A DNA stretch of 64,000 nt from Streptomyces sp. NBC_00259. GTDB taxonomy: Bacteria; Actinomycetota; Actinomycetes; Streptomycetales; Streptomycetaceae. Location of the stretch: contig NZ_CP108080.1 in assembly GCF_036181745.1 (NCBI RefSeq), forward strand, positions 3,749,501 through 3,813,500, given 5' to 3'. Shown here piece by piece: positions 42,941 to 51,864 of the stretch; positions within the stretch are counted from its first letter, which is position 1, and every line of letters starts with the position of its first letter. A model generated the notes under the pieces. It saw only the letters and a list, made by a program, of their open reading frames with translations. It had not been told where the DNA came from and made no database searches. Made by a program: the position numbers and the translations under genes.

Positions 42941-44506
42941 GTGAAGGCAACCCATCGCAGAGCAGTGGCCACCGTGGCCGCAGCCGCACTCGCGACTCCG
43001 CTCCTGCTGGCATCAGCCTCGCCCGCCACCGCTCACCGGCACGACCCTGCCAAGGAAGCGGCGAAGGAAGCGGCCAAGCTCTCCAAGAAGCTGGTCCGCG
43101 AATCGTCCGCCAAGGACGCTTTCAAGCACCTGCAGAAGCTGCAGCAGATAGCCGACAGCACCGGCGGCCACCGCGCCGCCGGATCGCTGGGCCACGACGC
43201 CTCTGCCGCGTACGTCTACCAGCAGCTGAAGAAGGCCGGGTACGACGTCTCGTACCAGAACTTCGAGTTCATCTACACCGAGACCCAGGCAGAGAAGCTG
43301 TCGGTGGTCTCGCCCGCGCCCCGCGACATCGCGATATCGGCGATGACGTACACCAAGTCGACGCCCGTGGGCGGCATCAAGGCCGATCTGGCCGCCGTGC
43401 CCGTCGACGCCGACGGCACCACGGGCTGTGAGCCCGGCGACTTCGCGTCCGGGACCTTCACCGGCAAGGTCGCGCTGGTCCAGCGCGGTGGCTGCACCTT
43501 CGCCATCAAGCAGGAGAACGCGGCGGCCGCGGGCGCGGTCGGCGCGATCATCTACAACAACACCGAGGGCGCGCTGTCCGGGACGCTCGGCGACCCGGCG
43601 GCCGGGAAGATACCCACCGGCGGCATCACCCGGGCCGAGGGCGTCAAGCTCGCCGCCGACCTGGCCAAGGGCCCGGTGAACATCAGCTTCGAGGTGCGCC
43701 AGCTCCAGGAGAAGCGCACCACCCGCAACGTCATCGCGGAGACCCGGCACGGGAACGCCGCCAACACGGTGATGCTCGGCGCCCACCTCGACTCCGTGAC
43801 GGCCGGCCCCGGCATCAACGACAACGGCTCCGGCTCGGCCGGTCTGCTCGAAGTCGCCCTGGAACTCGCCGAGTCCCACAAGCGGCCCGCCAACAAGGTG
43901 CGGTTCGCCTGGTGGGGCGCGGAGGAGAACGGTCTCCTCGGCTCGGAGCACTACGTCGCGAACCTCAGCGCCCTGGGCAAGAAGGAAATCAAGCTCTACC
44001 TGAACTTCGACATGATCGCGTCGCCGAACTACGGCCTGTTCGTGTACGACGGCGACGACTCGGACGGCGTCGGCTCGCCCGCCGGACCGGCCGGCTCCGC
44101 CCAGCTGGAGCGCGACATCAACGAGTTCATGGACAAGCAGGGCAGGCCGCACGAGGGCACGGACTTCACCGGCCGCTCCGACTACGGCCCGTTCGTCGAG
44201 GCCGGCATCCCGTCCGGCGGCACCTTCACCGGCGCGGAGGGCATCAAGACCGCCGCGCAGGCCGCGAAGTTCGGCGGCACGGCCGGTGTCGCGTACGACG
44301 CGTGCTACCACGCCAAGTGCGACGACATCAAGAACGTCAACATGAAGGCGTTCGACGCCAACGTGGACGTCATCGCCAACGCGGTCGGCACCTACTCGCA
44401 GGACCTGAGCTCGCTGCGCAAGCCGGTGACCACCGTCCCGACGGACGGCGACGCGGGCAGCGGTGGCGGTCTCCACGACGGCCACGACCACGAGGTCACC
44501 GAGTAA
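42941..44506 (+). CDS. Secreted M28 family aminopeptidase
   Basis: A 521-residue zinc aminopeptidase like the S. griseus enzyme. GTG 42941, seven bases after GGAAGGA, opens a signal peptide (VKATHRRAVATVAAAALATPLLLASASPATA). A PA domain inserts at about residues 130-230 (KVALVQRGGCTFAIKQENAAAAGAVGAIIYNN). The active site includes HLDSV, GINDNGSGSAGLLEVALELAES, WWGAEENGLLGSEHYV and LNFDMIASPNYG with the final His in the C-terminal third. The tail ends with an HDGHDHEV His-rich stretch. A strong hairpin terminator is downstream. Confidence 0.95.
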   Translation: MKATHRRAVATVAAAALATPLLLASASPATAHRHDPAKEAAKEAAKLSKKLVRESSAKDAFKHLQKLQQIADSTGGHRAAGSLGHDASAAYVYQQLKKAGYDVSYQNFEFIYTETQAEKLSVVSPAPRDIAISAMTYTKSTPVGGIKADLAAVPVDADGTTGCEPGDFASGTFTGKVALVQRGGCTFAIKQENAAAAGAVGAIIYNNTEGALSGTLGDPAAGKIPTGGITRAEGVKLAADLAKGPVNISFEVRQLQEKRTTRNVIAETRHGNAANTVMLGAHLDSVTAGPGINDNGSGSAGLLEVALELAESHKRPANKVRFAWWGAEENGLLGSEHYVANLSALGKKEIKLYLNFDMIASPNYGLFVYDGDDSDGVGSPAGPAGSAQLERDINEFMDKQGRPHEGTDFTGRSDYGPFVEAGIPSGGTFTGAEGIKTAAQAAKFGGTAGVAYDACYHAKCDDIKNVNMKAFDANVDVIANAVGTYSQDLSSLRKPVTTVPTDGDAGSGGGLHDGHDHEVTE

Positions 44507-44583
44507 CCGGGTGACTGAATGACCGGGGCTCCGCCCCGGACCGTTCCCCGCGCCTCCGGGCACGGGGAACCCTCACCACGAAC

Positions 44584-44615
44584 GCCGGTGGGGCTTCTCC
44601 CGAAGCCCCACCGGC
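44584..44615 (+). terminator. Hairpin terminator between convergent genes
   Basis: GCCGGTGGGGCTTC (44584-44597), TCCC loop, GAAGCCCCACCGGC (44602-44615), then GCTTT. Located 78 bp after the M28 gene and before the 3' end of the HerA-like gene. Immediately downstream CCGTACGGCACTCC occurs in tandem twice. Confidence 0.85.
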
Positions 44616-44698
44616 GCTTTCCGTACGGCACTCCCTTTCCGTACGGCACTCCGCTTCCCGTACGGACCTCCCGGGCGCTCCCCGGCCCGTCCCGGCCC

Positions 44699-46312
44699 TC
44701 ACCGCCGGCGGCGTGACGCCGTCCCGAAGAGCGAGCGCGAGATCTCGCGGCCCAGTTGGGTGCCGACCGAGCGGGCGAGCGACTTGAAGAGACCACTGCC
44801 CATCACCTGGCCGACGAGCGACTCGTCCCGCGCGGCGCGTGGGGCATGTGCCTCACGGGCCGCCTCCTTCGCCGCCTCGGCCTCCTGCGCGGCCCTCAGC
44901 GCCGCCGCCTCCGCCGCCTGCTGCTCCGCCGTCAGCTTCTCGTACGCCGACTCCCGGTCCACAGCCTGTGCATAGCGTGCGTACAGCACCGAGGACTTCA
45001 CCGCCGTGTCCAGCGCGGTCGCGTCGACCGGACCCATCAGCGACTGCGGAGCCCGCAGCCGCGTCGCCGCGACCGGCGTCGGCACGCCCGTCTCGCTCAG
45101 TACGGTGACGACCGCCTCTCCGGTGCCCAGCGAGGTGAGGACCTCCTCCAGGTCGTACGCCGACTTCGGGAACGTCCGCACCGTCGCCTTCAGCGCCTTC
45201 TCGTCGTCCGGTGTGAACGCCCGCAGCGCGTGCTGCACCCGGTTGCCGAGCTGCGCCAGCACATCGCCCGGCACGTCCTTCGGCGTCTGCGTCACGAAGA
45301 AGACCCCCACCCCCTTCGAGCGAATCAGCCGCACCGTCTGGGTGATCGACTCCAGGAACGCCTTCGACGCCCCGCTGAACAGCAGATGCGCCTCGTCGAA
45401 GAAGAACACCAGCTTGGGCCTGTCGAGGTCGCCGACCTCCGGCAGCCCGCCGTACAGATCCGCGAGCAGCCACATCAGGAAGGTGGAGAAGAGCTGCGGC
45501 TTGTCCTGCACGGCCGGCAGTTCCAGCACGGACACGAGCCCCCGCCCGTCCGGCGCCGTCCGCAACAGCTCGCCGGTGTCGTACTCGGGCTCCCCGAAGA
45601 AGTCGCCCGCGCCCTGCTGTTCGAACGCCGTGATCGCCCGCAGGATCACTCCGGCCGTCGCCGTCGACAGCCCGCCGATGCCCTTCAGCTCCGGCTTCCC
45701 GGTGTCGGAGACGAGGAACGCGACCACGGCCCGCAGATCCTTCAGATCCACCAGCTCCAGGCCCTTGGTGTCGGCGTAGTGGAAGATCAGGCCGAGCGAC
45801 TGCTCCTGCGTCTGGTTGAGCTCCAGCACCTTGGAGAGCAGCACGGGGCCGAAGTCGGTGACGGTGGCCCGGACCGGGATGCCGTGCCCGATGCCGCCCA
45901 GCGCGTAGAACTCGCAGGGGAAGCCCGCCGCCTGCCACTGCTGGCCCACCTGCCCAGCCCGCGCGGTGGTCTTCTCCCCGCGCTGCCCTGGCGCGGAGAT
46001 GCCCGAGACATCGCCCTTGACGTCGGCGAGGAAGACGGGAACGCCGTTCGCCGACAGCTGCTCCGCGATCAGCTGGAGCGTCTTGGTCTTGCCGGTGCCG
46101 GTCGCCCCGGCGACCAGACCATGGCGGTTGAGCATGCCGAGCGGGATCCTGATCCGCGCCTGCGGGAAGCACTGTCCGTCCCAGAGCAGGGCGCCCAGGT
46201 CGAGGGCGGGTCCCGGGAAGGCGTAACCGGCGGCGATCTCCCCGGCCTCGGGGGACAGCGTTCCAGCCCCGGAGGGGCCAGGGGACGGCGGCGGCTGGTC
46301 GGACTCAGTCAT
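44699..46312 (-). CDS. HerA-like helicase/ATPase (DUF853)
   Basis: A 537-residue P-loop ATPase related to HerA and annotated in many genomes as DUF853. Motifs are LVAGATGTGKTKTLQLIAEQL (Walker A GATGTGKT near residue 70), LADVKGDVSGIS, KLVFFFDEAHLLFSGAS (Walker B near 290), VFFVTQTPKDVP, and an arginine-finger-like RVQHALRAFTPDDEKAL region. The C-terminal 100 residues are charged helical. Role likely in DNA transactions or as a housekeeping translocase; not established. Start ATG 46312. Divergent from the small gene 46422. Confidence 0.9.
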   Translation of the reverse strand: MTESDQPPPSPGPSGAGTLSPEAGEIAAGYAFPGPALDLGALLWDGQCFPQARIRIPLGMLNRHGLVAGATGTGKTKTLQLIAEQLSANGVPVFLADVKGDVSGISAPGQRGEKTTARAGQVGQQWQAAGFPCEFYALGGIGHGIPVRATVTDFGPVLLSKVLELNQTQEQSLGLIFHYADTKGLELVDLKDLRAVVAFLVSDTGKPELKGIGGLSTATAGVILRAITAFEQQGAGDFFGEPEYDTGELLRTAPDGRGLVSVLELPAVQDKPQLFSTFLMWLLADLYGGLPEVGDLDRPKLVFFFDEAHLLFSGASKAFLESITQTVRLIRSKGVGVFFVTQTPKDVPGDVLAQLGNRVQHALRAFTPDDEKALKATVRTFPKSAYDLEEVLTSLGTGEAVVTVLSETGVPTPVAATRLRAPQSLMGPVDATALDTAVKSSVLYARYAQAVDRESAYEKLTAEQQAAEAAALRAAQEAEAAKEAAREAHAPRAARDESLVGQVMGSGLFKSLARSVGTQLGREISRSLFGTASRRRR

Positions 46313-46421
46313 GACACGGCCCCTACTTTCCCGGTTTGATCGGCTTTCGCGGGGTTTTGACCAGCATCGCACCGGCGCCGCCTGGCTGCGCCGACCGCCG
46401 CTTGCCCGGTAGGCTTTCCGT

Positions 46422-46718
46422 GTGATCTTCAAGCGCATCGGTAACGGGCGGCCGTATCCCGACCACGGCCGGGAAAGCACCCGGCAGTGGGCGGATGTCG
46501 CGCCGCGCCCGGTCCGCCTCGATCAGCTCGTGACCACCAAGGGCCAGCTGGATCTCGAGACCCTGCTCGCCGAGGACTCCACGTTCTACGGCGACCTCTT
46601 CGCCCATGTCGTGAAGTGGCAGGGCGATCTGTATCTCGAGGACGGACTGCATCGCGCCGTGCGCGCCGCGCTCCAGCAGCGCCAGGTGCTGCACGCGCGG
46701 GTGCTCGAAATGGACTGA
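46422..46718 (+). CDS. Small conserved protein
   Basis: A 98-residue protein beginning VIFKRIGNGRPYPDHGRESTRQWADVAPRPVRLDQLVTTKGQLDLETLLAEDSTFYGDLFAHVVKWQGDLYLEDGLHRAVRAALQQRQVLHARVLEMD. Put briefly: a GTG start, an N-terminal basic part, and a ParB-like LYLEDGLHRAVRAAL segment that is reminiscent of the DGxHR loop of the ParB/Srx superfamily. It is sometimes annotated as a VapB-like antitoxin, but no toxin is beside it. Widely conserved in actinomycetes; function unknown. Confidence 0.82.
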   Translation: MIFKRIGNGRPYPDHGRESTRQWADVAPRPVRLDQLVTTKGQLDLETLLAEDSTFYGDLFAHVVKWQGDLYLEDGLHRAVRAALQQRQVLHARVLEMD

Positions 46719-46841
46719 GGGCCGGGCCTGCCGCCGCGGGGTGCCGTTTCACGACCCGTACGGCGGAGCTTCCCGTCCATACGGACGCAGCGGGATGATC
46801 GTTAAGTAGGCATAGCCCCGGGACCGCATTACGCTGCGCCC

Positions 46842-47465
46842 ATGAGCATGCTCACTCCCCCCGGCATGGGCGGAAAGTACCGCATTACGGGCAATGCCTA
46901 TCCGCGCATGCGCCGCCCTCGTCGCCGCCGCAGGATCGTGCTCGCAGTCGTCGCCGCCGTGGCCGTCCTCGGCGTGGGTGGCTGGGGAACGCTGCAGCTC
47001 ATCGACGTCTTCTCGGGCGACGGCACGAAGACCACGGCGAAGAGCCGCGCCACGGCCGCCTGCAGGCCACAGCCCGCCCCCTCCGCCGCCCCGGCGCCGC
47101 CGAAGCCCGGCCAGATCACGGTGAACGTCTACAACGCCACCCCGCGCAGCGGCCTCGCCAAGGCCACCGCCGACGAGCTGCAGAAACGCGGCTTCACCAT
47201 CGGCAAGGTGGGCAACGCCCCGGCGGCCTACGACAAGAAGGTCCCCGGCGCCGCACTGCTGCTGGGGGCGCCGACCGCGTACGACGGACCCTTCCGGGTG
47301 CTCGGTACGCAGCTGGCCGGGGCTCAGCCGAAGGCCGACGCCCGTACGACCACGGACGTCGACCTGATCATCGGCACCGCCTTCAAGACGCTCAACACCA
47401 AGCCGGTCGCCGACAAGGCACTGGTCGCCCTGACGAAGCCCGCGACGGTCCCGGGGAAGTGCTGA
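46842..47465 (+). CDS. Membrane-anchored LytR_C-domain protein
   Basis: A 207-residue protein with a basic N-terminus, one membrane helix (IVLAVVAAVAVLGVGGWGTLQLIDVF at about 32-57) and an extracellular LytR C-terminal domain (VNVYNATPRSGLAKATADELQKRGFTIGKVGNAP, then LIIGTAFKTL). Related proteins (Cei/VirR-type) protect the cell envelope. A Cys near the membrane (TAACRPQP) and a C-terminal Cys may form a disulfide. It precedes upp on the opposite strand. Confidence 0.9.
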   Translation: MSMLTPPGMGGKYRITGNAYPRMRRPRRRRRIVLAVVAAVAVLGVGGWGTLQLIDVFSGDGTKTTAKSRATAACRPQPAPSAAPAPPKPGQITVNVYNATPRSGLAKATADELQKRGFTIGKVGNAPAAYDKKVPGAALLLGAPTAYDGPFRVLGTQLAGAQPKADARTTTDVDLIIGTAFKTLNTKPVADKALVALTKPATVPGKC

Positions 47466-47526
47466 GCCGATGCTGCCCGGCAGGCGCCCGCTGAGCGCGC
47501 CTGCCGAACGCGGCTGACGAGCGCGG

Positions 47527-48162
47527 CTACTCCGCCGCGCCGTACATCCGGTCGCCCGCGTCTCCCAGGCCCGGGACGATGTAGCCCTGCTCGTTGAGCC
47601 GCTCGTCGACCGAGGCCGTCACGACCGTCACCGGCGTGCCCGCGAGGTCGCGCTCCATCAGCTCGACACCCTCCGGCGCCGCCAGCAGCACCACCGCGGT
47701 CACGTCGTCCGCGCCGCGCTTGATCAGCTCCTGGATCGCCGCGACCAGCGTGCCGCCCGTGGCGAGCATCGGGTCGAGGACGTACACCTGGCGGCCCGAG
47801 AGGTCCTCCGGCATGCGCGTCGCGTACGTCGACGCCTCCAGGGTCTCCTCGTTGCGGATCATGCCGAGGAAGCCCACCTCGGCGGTCGGCAGCAGCCGCA
47901 CCATGCCGTCGAGCATGCCGAGACCGGCCCGCAGGATCGGCACGACGAGGGGGCGCGGCCGGGAGAGCTTGACGCCCGTGGTCCGCGCCACCGGTGTCTG
48001 GATGTCGATCTGCTCGGTGCGCACGTCGCGCGTGGCCTCGTACGCGAGCAGCGTCACCAGTTCGTCGGCGAGGCGCCGGAAGGTGGGGGAATCGGTGCGC
48101 TGGTCGCGCAGGGTGGTGAGCTTGTGCGCCACCAGAGGGTGGTCGACGACGTGGATCCGCAT
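47527..48162 (-). CDS. upp: Uracil phosphoribosyltransferase
   Basis: A 211-residue pyrimidine salvage enzyme making UMP from uracil and PRPP. Family features are MRIHVVDHPLVAHKLTTLRDQRTDSPTFRRLADELV at the start, PILRAGLGMLDGMVRLLPTAEVGFLGM in the centre, the PRPP loop YVLDPMLATGGTLVAA, and the uracil-binding GYIVPGLGDAGDR at the C-terminus. ATG 48162 gives the standard length. Confidence 0.97.
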   Translation of the reverse strand: MRIHVVDHPLVAHKLTTLRDQRTDSPTFRRLADELVTLLAYEATRDVRTEQIDIQTPVARTTGVKLSRPRPLVVPILRAGLGMLDGMVRLLPTAEVGFLGMIRNEETLEASTYATRMPEDLSGRQVYVLDPMLATGGTLVAAIQELIKRGADDVTAVVLLAAPEGVELMERDLAGTPVTVVTASVDERLNEQGYIVPGLGDAGDRMYGAAE

Positions 48163-48242
48163 GGACCCAACAGTAGCCGGGGCCGGCATCGGAACGCCCC
48201 GGGGAGGGAAGGTGGGACATAGCCTTCCAGCGCCTAGGTGGT

Positions 48243-48452
48243 GTGCCGATGCCCGAGCGGGAACAGCAGGACCAGGAGCAGCGGCGGGAACCGGAGGAGG
48301 ATCCGGTGAGCGACGCGGAGCGCAGGCGCCGGCGCGCCCAGTTCCTCCGCGAACTGCACGAGGCGAAGGCCCTGCGTGACCGCGTCCAGCCCCGCCGGGC
48401 CCGTGCGGCCCGGATGCGCCAGGTGATGCGTATGCGTTCCTTTCGCTGGTGA
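48243..48452 (+). CDS. Small highly charged protein
   Basis: A 69-residue Glu/Arg-rich protein (VPMPEREQQDQEQRREPEEDPVSDAERRRRRAQFLRELHEAKALRDRVQPRRARAARMRQV in essence an extended charged helix). Between upp and the tadA-associated gene, it recurs at this locus in Streptomyces. No function recognised. GTG at 48243 used; an ATG two codons on is also possible. Confidence 0.65.
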   Translation: MPMPEREQQDQEQRREPEEDPVSDAERRRRRAQFLRELHEAKALRDRVQPRRARAARMRQVMRMRSFRW

Positions 48453-48640
48453 GCCTCGGTGTGCCCCCGATGGACCCGCACGGCGCATTCGGTGAGCCCT
48501 CTCACTGAACGCGTGCACGACGCAACGCCGGAAGACCTCTCGCGAAGCCGCTGTTTCTGCCACGATTCCGAGTGGGCGGGGCACGAGCAGCGCACCGCCG
48601 GTCGTCACAACTCACAACTCTGATCAGTGGGAGAGTCACG

Positions 48641-49159
48641 GTGTACTTCGCCGCACTGCTCGCGCGCACCGAAGACGGGTGGGAAGCGAGCGACACAGAG
48701 CTCGACGATGTGGAGACCCTGTCGGATCTGACCGACTTGGCCCGCGAGGCCTCGGTGAGCGAGGACACGGTGCTCGTCTTCATCGAGCAGGAAGACGCAT
48801 GGTTCGGCATCGTCCGGGTGGACGGCGAGGAAGATCCTCGCATCTGGGTCTCGGACGCCGCCTCGGCAGCCCGCTCCTCCTACGGAGCGATGCTCACGGA
48901 TGAGCTGATCGGCAAGGACGAGGAGGAGGACGACGAACTGGACTCGCTCAACCTCGACGGCACGGAGGACGGCGAGCCCGAGTCCGAGGACGACTCGGCC
49001 GAGGAGTCGGACGCGGTCCCGGCGGGGCCGCTCGGCGACTCCGATCTGCTCGCGGACCTCGGAATGTCCGCGAGGCAGCTGAGCGCGCTCAGCACGGACG
49101 CGCTGACCGAGATCGCCGACACGCTCGGCGCCTCCGAGATCCTGGAGGCCGTCCGCTAG
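48641..49159 (+). CDS. tRNA adenosine deaminase-associated protein
   Basis: A 172-residue acidic protein with a GTG start (VYFAALLARTEDGWEASDTELDDVETLSDLTDLAREAS), a short alpha/beta domain to about residue 85 and an extremely Asp/Glu/Ser-rich linker (about 90-125). It ends in a helical LLADLGMSARQLSALSTDALTEIADTLGASEILEAVR. Its stop overlaps the GTG of tadA (TAGTG), so the two are coupled. This family is named by its constant position before tadA in actinobacteria; the biochemical role is unknown. Confidence 0.9.
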   Translation: MYFAALLARTEDGWEASDTELDDVETLSDLTDLAREASVSEDTVLVFIEQEDAWFGIVRVDGEEDPRIWVSDAASAARSSYGAMLTDELIGKDEEEDDELDSLNLDGTEDGEPESEDDSAEESDAVPAGPLGDSDLLADLGMSARQLSALSTDALTEIADTLGASEILEAVR

Positions 49160-49695
49160 TGACGGACCCGAAGGACCCGCACGACCCGCAGGACCCGGTG
49201 CGGGCGCCGTGGGAGGCGTCCATGCGACTCGCGCTCGACGAGGCCGCGCGTGCGCCGCTGGCCGAGGACGTCCCGGTCGGCGCCGTCGTGCTGGCCGAGG
49301 ACGGCACGGTCCTGGCGACCGGCCACAACGAACGCGAGCTGACGGGTGACCCGACCGCGCACGCGGAGGTGCTCGCACTGCGCCGGGCGGCCGCCGAGCG
49401 TGGCAGCTGGCGGCTGACCGGCTGCACGCTCGTCGTCACGCTGGAGCCGTGCACGATGTGCGCGGGCGCGCTGGTGCTGTCCCGGGTGGACCGGGTGGTC
49501 TACGGGGCGCGGGACGAGAAGGCGGGTGCCGCCGGCTCGCTCTGGGACGTCGTGCGCGACCGGCGGCTCAACCACCGGCCGGAGGTGATCCACGGGGTGC
49601 TGGAGGCGCAGTGCGCGGAGCAGCTGACCGCGTTCTTCCGCGGCCCCCGTGACGGTGTCGTGGACGAGGCGCGGGACGGCCTCGCGGACCGCTGA
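49159..49695 (+). CDS. tadA: tRNA-specific adenosine deaminase
   Basis: A 178-residue zinc deaminase converting A34 to inosine in tRNA-Arg(ACG). Cytidine-deaminase motifs are TAHAEVLAL (HAE, with catalytic Glu) and EPCTMCAGALVLSRVDRVVYGA (PCxxC). The N-terminal 20 residues DPKDPHDPQDPVRA are a repetitive extension before the domain. GTG start overlaps the upstream gene. Followed closely by tRNA-Ser(CGA). Confidence 0.95.
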   Translation: MTDPKDPHDPQDPVRAPWEASMRLALDEAARAPLAEDVPVGAVVLAEDGTVLATGHNERELTGDPTAHAEVLALRRAAAERGSWRLTGCTLVVTLEPCTMCAGALVLSRVDRVVYGARDEKAGAAGSLWDVVRDRRLNHRPEVIHGVLEAQCAEQLTAFFRGPRDGVVDEARDGLADR

Positions 49696-49743
49696 TCGAT
49701 ACCGATTTCAGAGCACGGCCCACCTTGGGCTAAGCTCTCTCCC

Positions 49744-49828
49744 GGTAGCGTGTCCGAGCGGCCGAAGGAGCTCGCCTCGAAAGCGAGTGTGGCGCAAGTC
49801 ACCGAGGGTTCAAATCCCTCCGCTACCG
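49744..49828 (+). tRNA. tRNA-Ser (anticodon CGA)
   Basis: Acceptor GGTAGCG pairs with CGCTACC; long variable arm; anticodon loop CTCGAAA gives CGA, decoding UCG; T-arm GGGTTCAAATCCC; discriminator G. CCA is not encoded. It is the second serine tRNA in the window, different from the AICE target. Confidence 0.96.
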
Positions 49829-49835
49829 CTCTTAT

Positions 49836-49872
49836 GAAGGGCCCCGGTGCTGACTCAAGCCCGGGGTCCTTC
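49836..49872 (+). terminator. Hairpin after tRNA-Ser(CGA)
   Basis: GAAGGGCCCCGG (49836-49847) pairs with CCGGGGTCCTTC (49861-49872) with one G-T pair. It ends the tRNA transcript. Confidence 0.8.
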
Positions 49873-49950
49873 ATCATGTACGCGTGCGCCCCCGCGCGCG
49901 GGCGCGTCCGGACGCGGTCGCATCCGGCCGCGGGTGTGGCGCACGCATGA

Positions 49951-49989
49951 GGAAGCCCCGGCCGTTCGGGGGATCGGGCCGGGGCTTCC
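49951..49989. terminator. Second hairpin, GGAAGCCCCGGCC
   Basis: Perfect arms GGAAGCCCCGGCC (49951-49963) and GGCCGGGGCTTCC (49977-49989). A third hairpin TCGGGGGAAGCGGC (49997-50010) with GCCGCTTCCCCCGA (50025-50038) follows directly, making a series of strong stems. Confidence 0.65.
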
Positions 49990-50276
49990 GCTCTGGTCGG
50001 GGGAAGCGGCATTCGGGGGGACTCGCCGCTTCCCCCGATGAGACCGGCCCACAAGTCCAGCGCCGTACCGGGGGAAGCACACGGCGCGGAACCCCGCAGT
50101 GGGGCACGGTTCCTCACCCATCGGATTCCTGCCAGATCCTCCGGGTTCACCCTCAATACTGCTGGTGGGGAAGGCTGGTACGGCCAGGCGAAGGACCCCG
50201 ATCTCAGGGTCCTTGGTCCCTAAACGCTCGGCTAGACTCACGCGTCCGCACAGGGGTCGCACGGGAGGCAGGACTG

Positions 50277-50441
50277 ATGGTGCAAACGAAGAAGATCGCT
50301 CTCTATGTGGTCGTCGTCTTCGTGCTGTACACGATCATCACGTCCCCGGCCCGGGCGGCCGACCTCGTCCAGGTGGGCTTCGAGGGCATATCGAGCGCCG
50401 CGCAGGGTGTCGGCGAGTTCATGACCGAGCTCATCAACTAG
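50277..50441 (+). CDS. Small secreted or membrane peptide
   Basis: A 54-residue protein with a signal-type helix (MVQTKKIALYVVVVFVLYTIITSPARAADLVQVGFEG, cut possible after ARA) and a short amphipathic tail (FEGISSAAQGVGEFMTELIN). ATG 50277 has GGGAGG six bases upstream, which argues for genuine expression. Conserved small proteins of this type sit upstream of the sigF locus in Streptomyces. Function unknown. Confidence 0.82.
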   Translation: MVQTKKIALYVVVVFVLYTIITSPARAADLVQVGFEGISSAAQGVGEFMTELIN

Positions 50442-50793
50442 GCCGCCACCCCTCCGAGGCCGACCGCGACACCCCGCGACCCTCGGACGGCCGCCGGGCA
50501 GTGGCGTGAGATCGCCGGCCGGGCGATCACCGACTACGACAACCGAACCGCCGGCTCACCCCTGGCTTCCCGGGCTCCCACCGTAAAGGTGCGGGGCCTT
50601 TTGTTACTTCTGCACCAACTTGCCCTCAACACGGCGTTATGGGGTGCTTGAACACAGCGGACATGTCTTGTGATGCTATGACCGCTTTTTGATGGATGAG
50701 TTGACCCGTCGTTGACCACTGACGTTGACCGCTCACGTTGACCACTGACGTTGACCGCCGACGTTGACCACTGTTCGACCGCGAAGGGGTGGC
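50442..50793. other. sigF upstream region
   Basis: A 352-bp space with no gene. Its right part (50700-50770) holds six GTTGACC boxes, five of them at 13-bp spacing (see repeat). Its middle is AT-rich compared with the surrounding DNA and is likely to contain the sigF promoter. Confidence 0.6.
50711..50769 (+). repeat. 13-bp tandem repeats GTTGACC-N6
   Basis: GTTGACC begins at 50711, 50724, 50737, 50750 and 50763, exactly 13 bp apart; another copy is at 50700. Spacer bases alternate between ACTGAC and GCTCAC/GCCGAC types. They end 25 bp before the sigF start codon, overlapping where -35 elements or regulator sites would be expected. Confidence 0.85.
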
Positions 50794-51630
50794 GTGACCG
50801 TGCCGGCCAGTACTGCGCCTCAAGTGCCGCCCCAGAACGAGAGCGAGGGCAGGGCCAAACCCCAGAGCCGGGGCGCGGACACCAGGGCGCTGACCCAGGT
50901 GCTGTTCGCCCAGCTCAAGGACCTGGAGCCGGGCACCCCCGAGCACACCCGGGTGCGGGCCGCGCTGATCGAGGCCAACCTGCCGCTGGTGCGGTACGCG
51001 GCGGCGCGCTTCCGCAGCCGCAACGAGCCGATGGAGGACGTGGTCCAGGTCGGCACGATCGGCCTGATCAATGCGATCGACCGCTTCGACCCGGAGCGCG
51101 GGGTGCAGTTCCCGACGTTCGCCATGCCGACCGTGGTTGGCGAGATCAAACGTTACTTCCGGGACAACGTACGGACCGTGCACGTACCCCGCCGACTGCA
51201 CGAGCTGTGGGTGCAGGTCAACGGCGCGACCGAGGACCTGACCACGGCGCACGGCCGGTCCCCCACCACCGCCGAGATCGCGGAACGGCTGAAGATCTCC
51301 GAGGAGGAGGTCCTCGCCTGCATCGAGGCGGGGCGGTCGTACCACGCGACCTCACTGGAGGCCGCGCAGGAGGGTGACGGGCTGCCCGGCCTGCTCGACC
51401 GGCTCGGCTACGAGGACCCGGCGCTGGCCGGAGTCGAGCACCGCGACCTCGTACGCCATCTCCTCGTACAGTTGCCCGAACGGGAGCAGCGGATCCTTCT
51501 GCTGCGCTACTACAGCAATCTGACGCAGTCCCAGATCAGCGCGGAGCTGGGGGTGTCGCAGATGCATGTGTCAAGGCTCCTCGCCCGTAGCTTCGCACGA
51601 TTGAGATCCGCAAACAGGATCGAGGCGTAA
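50794..51630 (+). CDS. sigF: Sporulation RNA polymerase sigma factor SigF
   Basis: A 278-residue member of the sigB/sigF/sigG family. Sigma2 is in NLPLVRYAAARFRSRNEPMEDVVQVGTIGLINAIDRFDPERGVQFPTFAMPTVVGEIKRYFRD, sigma3 in RTVHVPRRLHELWVQVNGA to the helix at RSPTTAEIAERLKI, and sigma4 in LPEREQRILLLRYYSNLTQSQISAELGVSQMHVSRLLARSFARL. The N-terminal VTVPASTAPQVPPQ matches Streptomyces SigF. GTG 50794 after AAGGGG. S. coelicolor SigF acts late in spore maturation. It is followed by sigN. Confidence 0.88.
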   Translation: MTVPASTAPQVPPQNESEGRAKPQSRGADTRALTQVLFAQLKDLEPGTPEHTRVRAALIEANLPLVRYAAARFRSRNEPMEDVVQVGTIGLINAIDRFDPERGVQFPTFAMPTVVGEIKRYFRDNVRTVHVPRRLHELWVQVNGATEDLTTAHGRSPTTAEIAERLKISEEEVLACIEAGRSYHATSLEAAQEGDGLPGLLDRLGYEDPALAGVEHRDLVRHLLVQLPEREQRILLLRYYSNLTQSQISAELGVSQMHVSRLLARSFARLRSANRIEA

Positions 51631-51864
51631 CCGAAACGGGTAGACCCCTTTCGGCCCATTTCGAGGCGCACGAAAGCCACAAACCCCCTTTTTCCTGCGG
51701 TGATCTGACGCTCCGTTGTCGACATGTCACTACAGCGTGTTGCCGACATGTGACATTCTGCGGGAACCGCGTTTGCCGCGGGCCTGCCTCCGGTATTCAG
51801 GTGGAGGCTGCGTTCCACCGATGGTCGCGGCCCACGCGACCGTCCGCGACCTCCAGGGGGTGGC

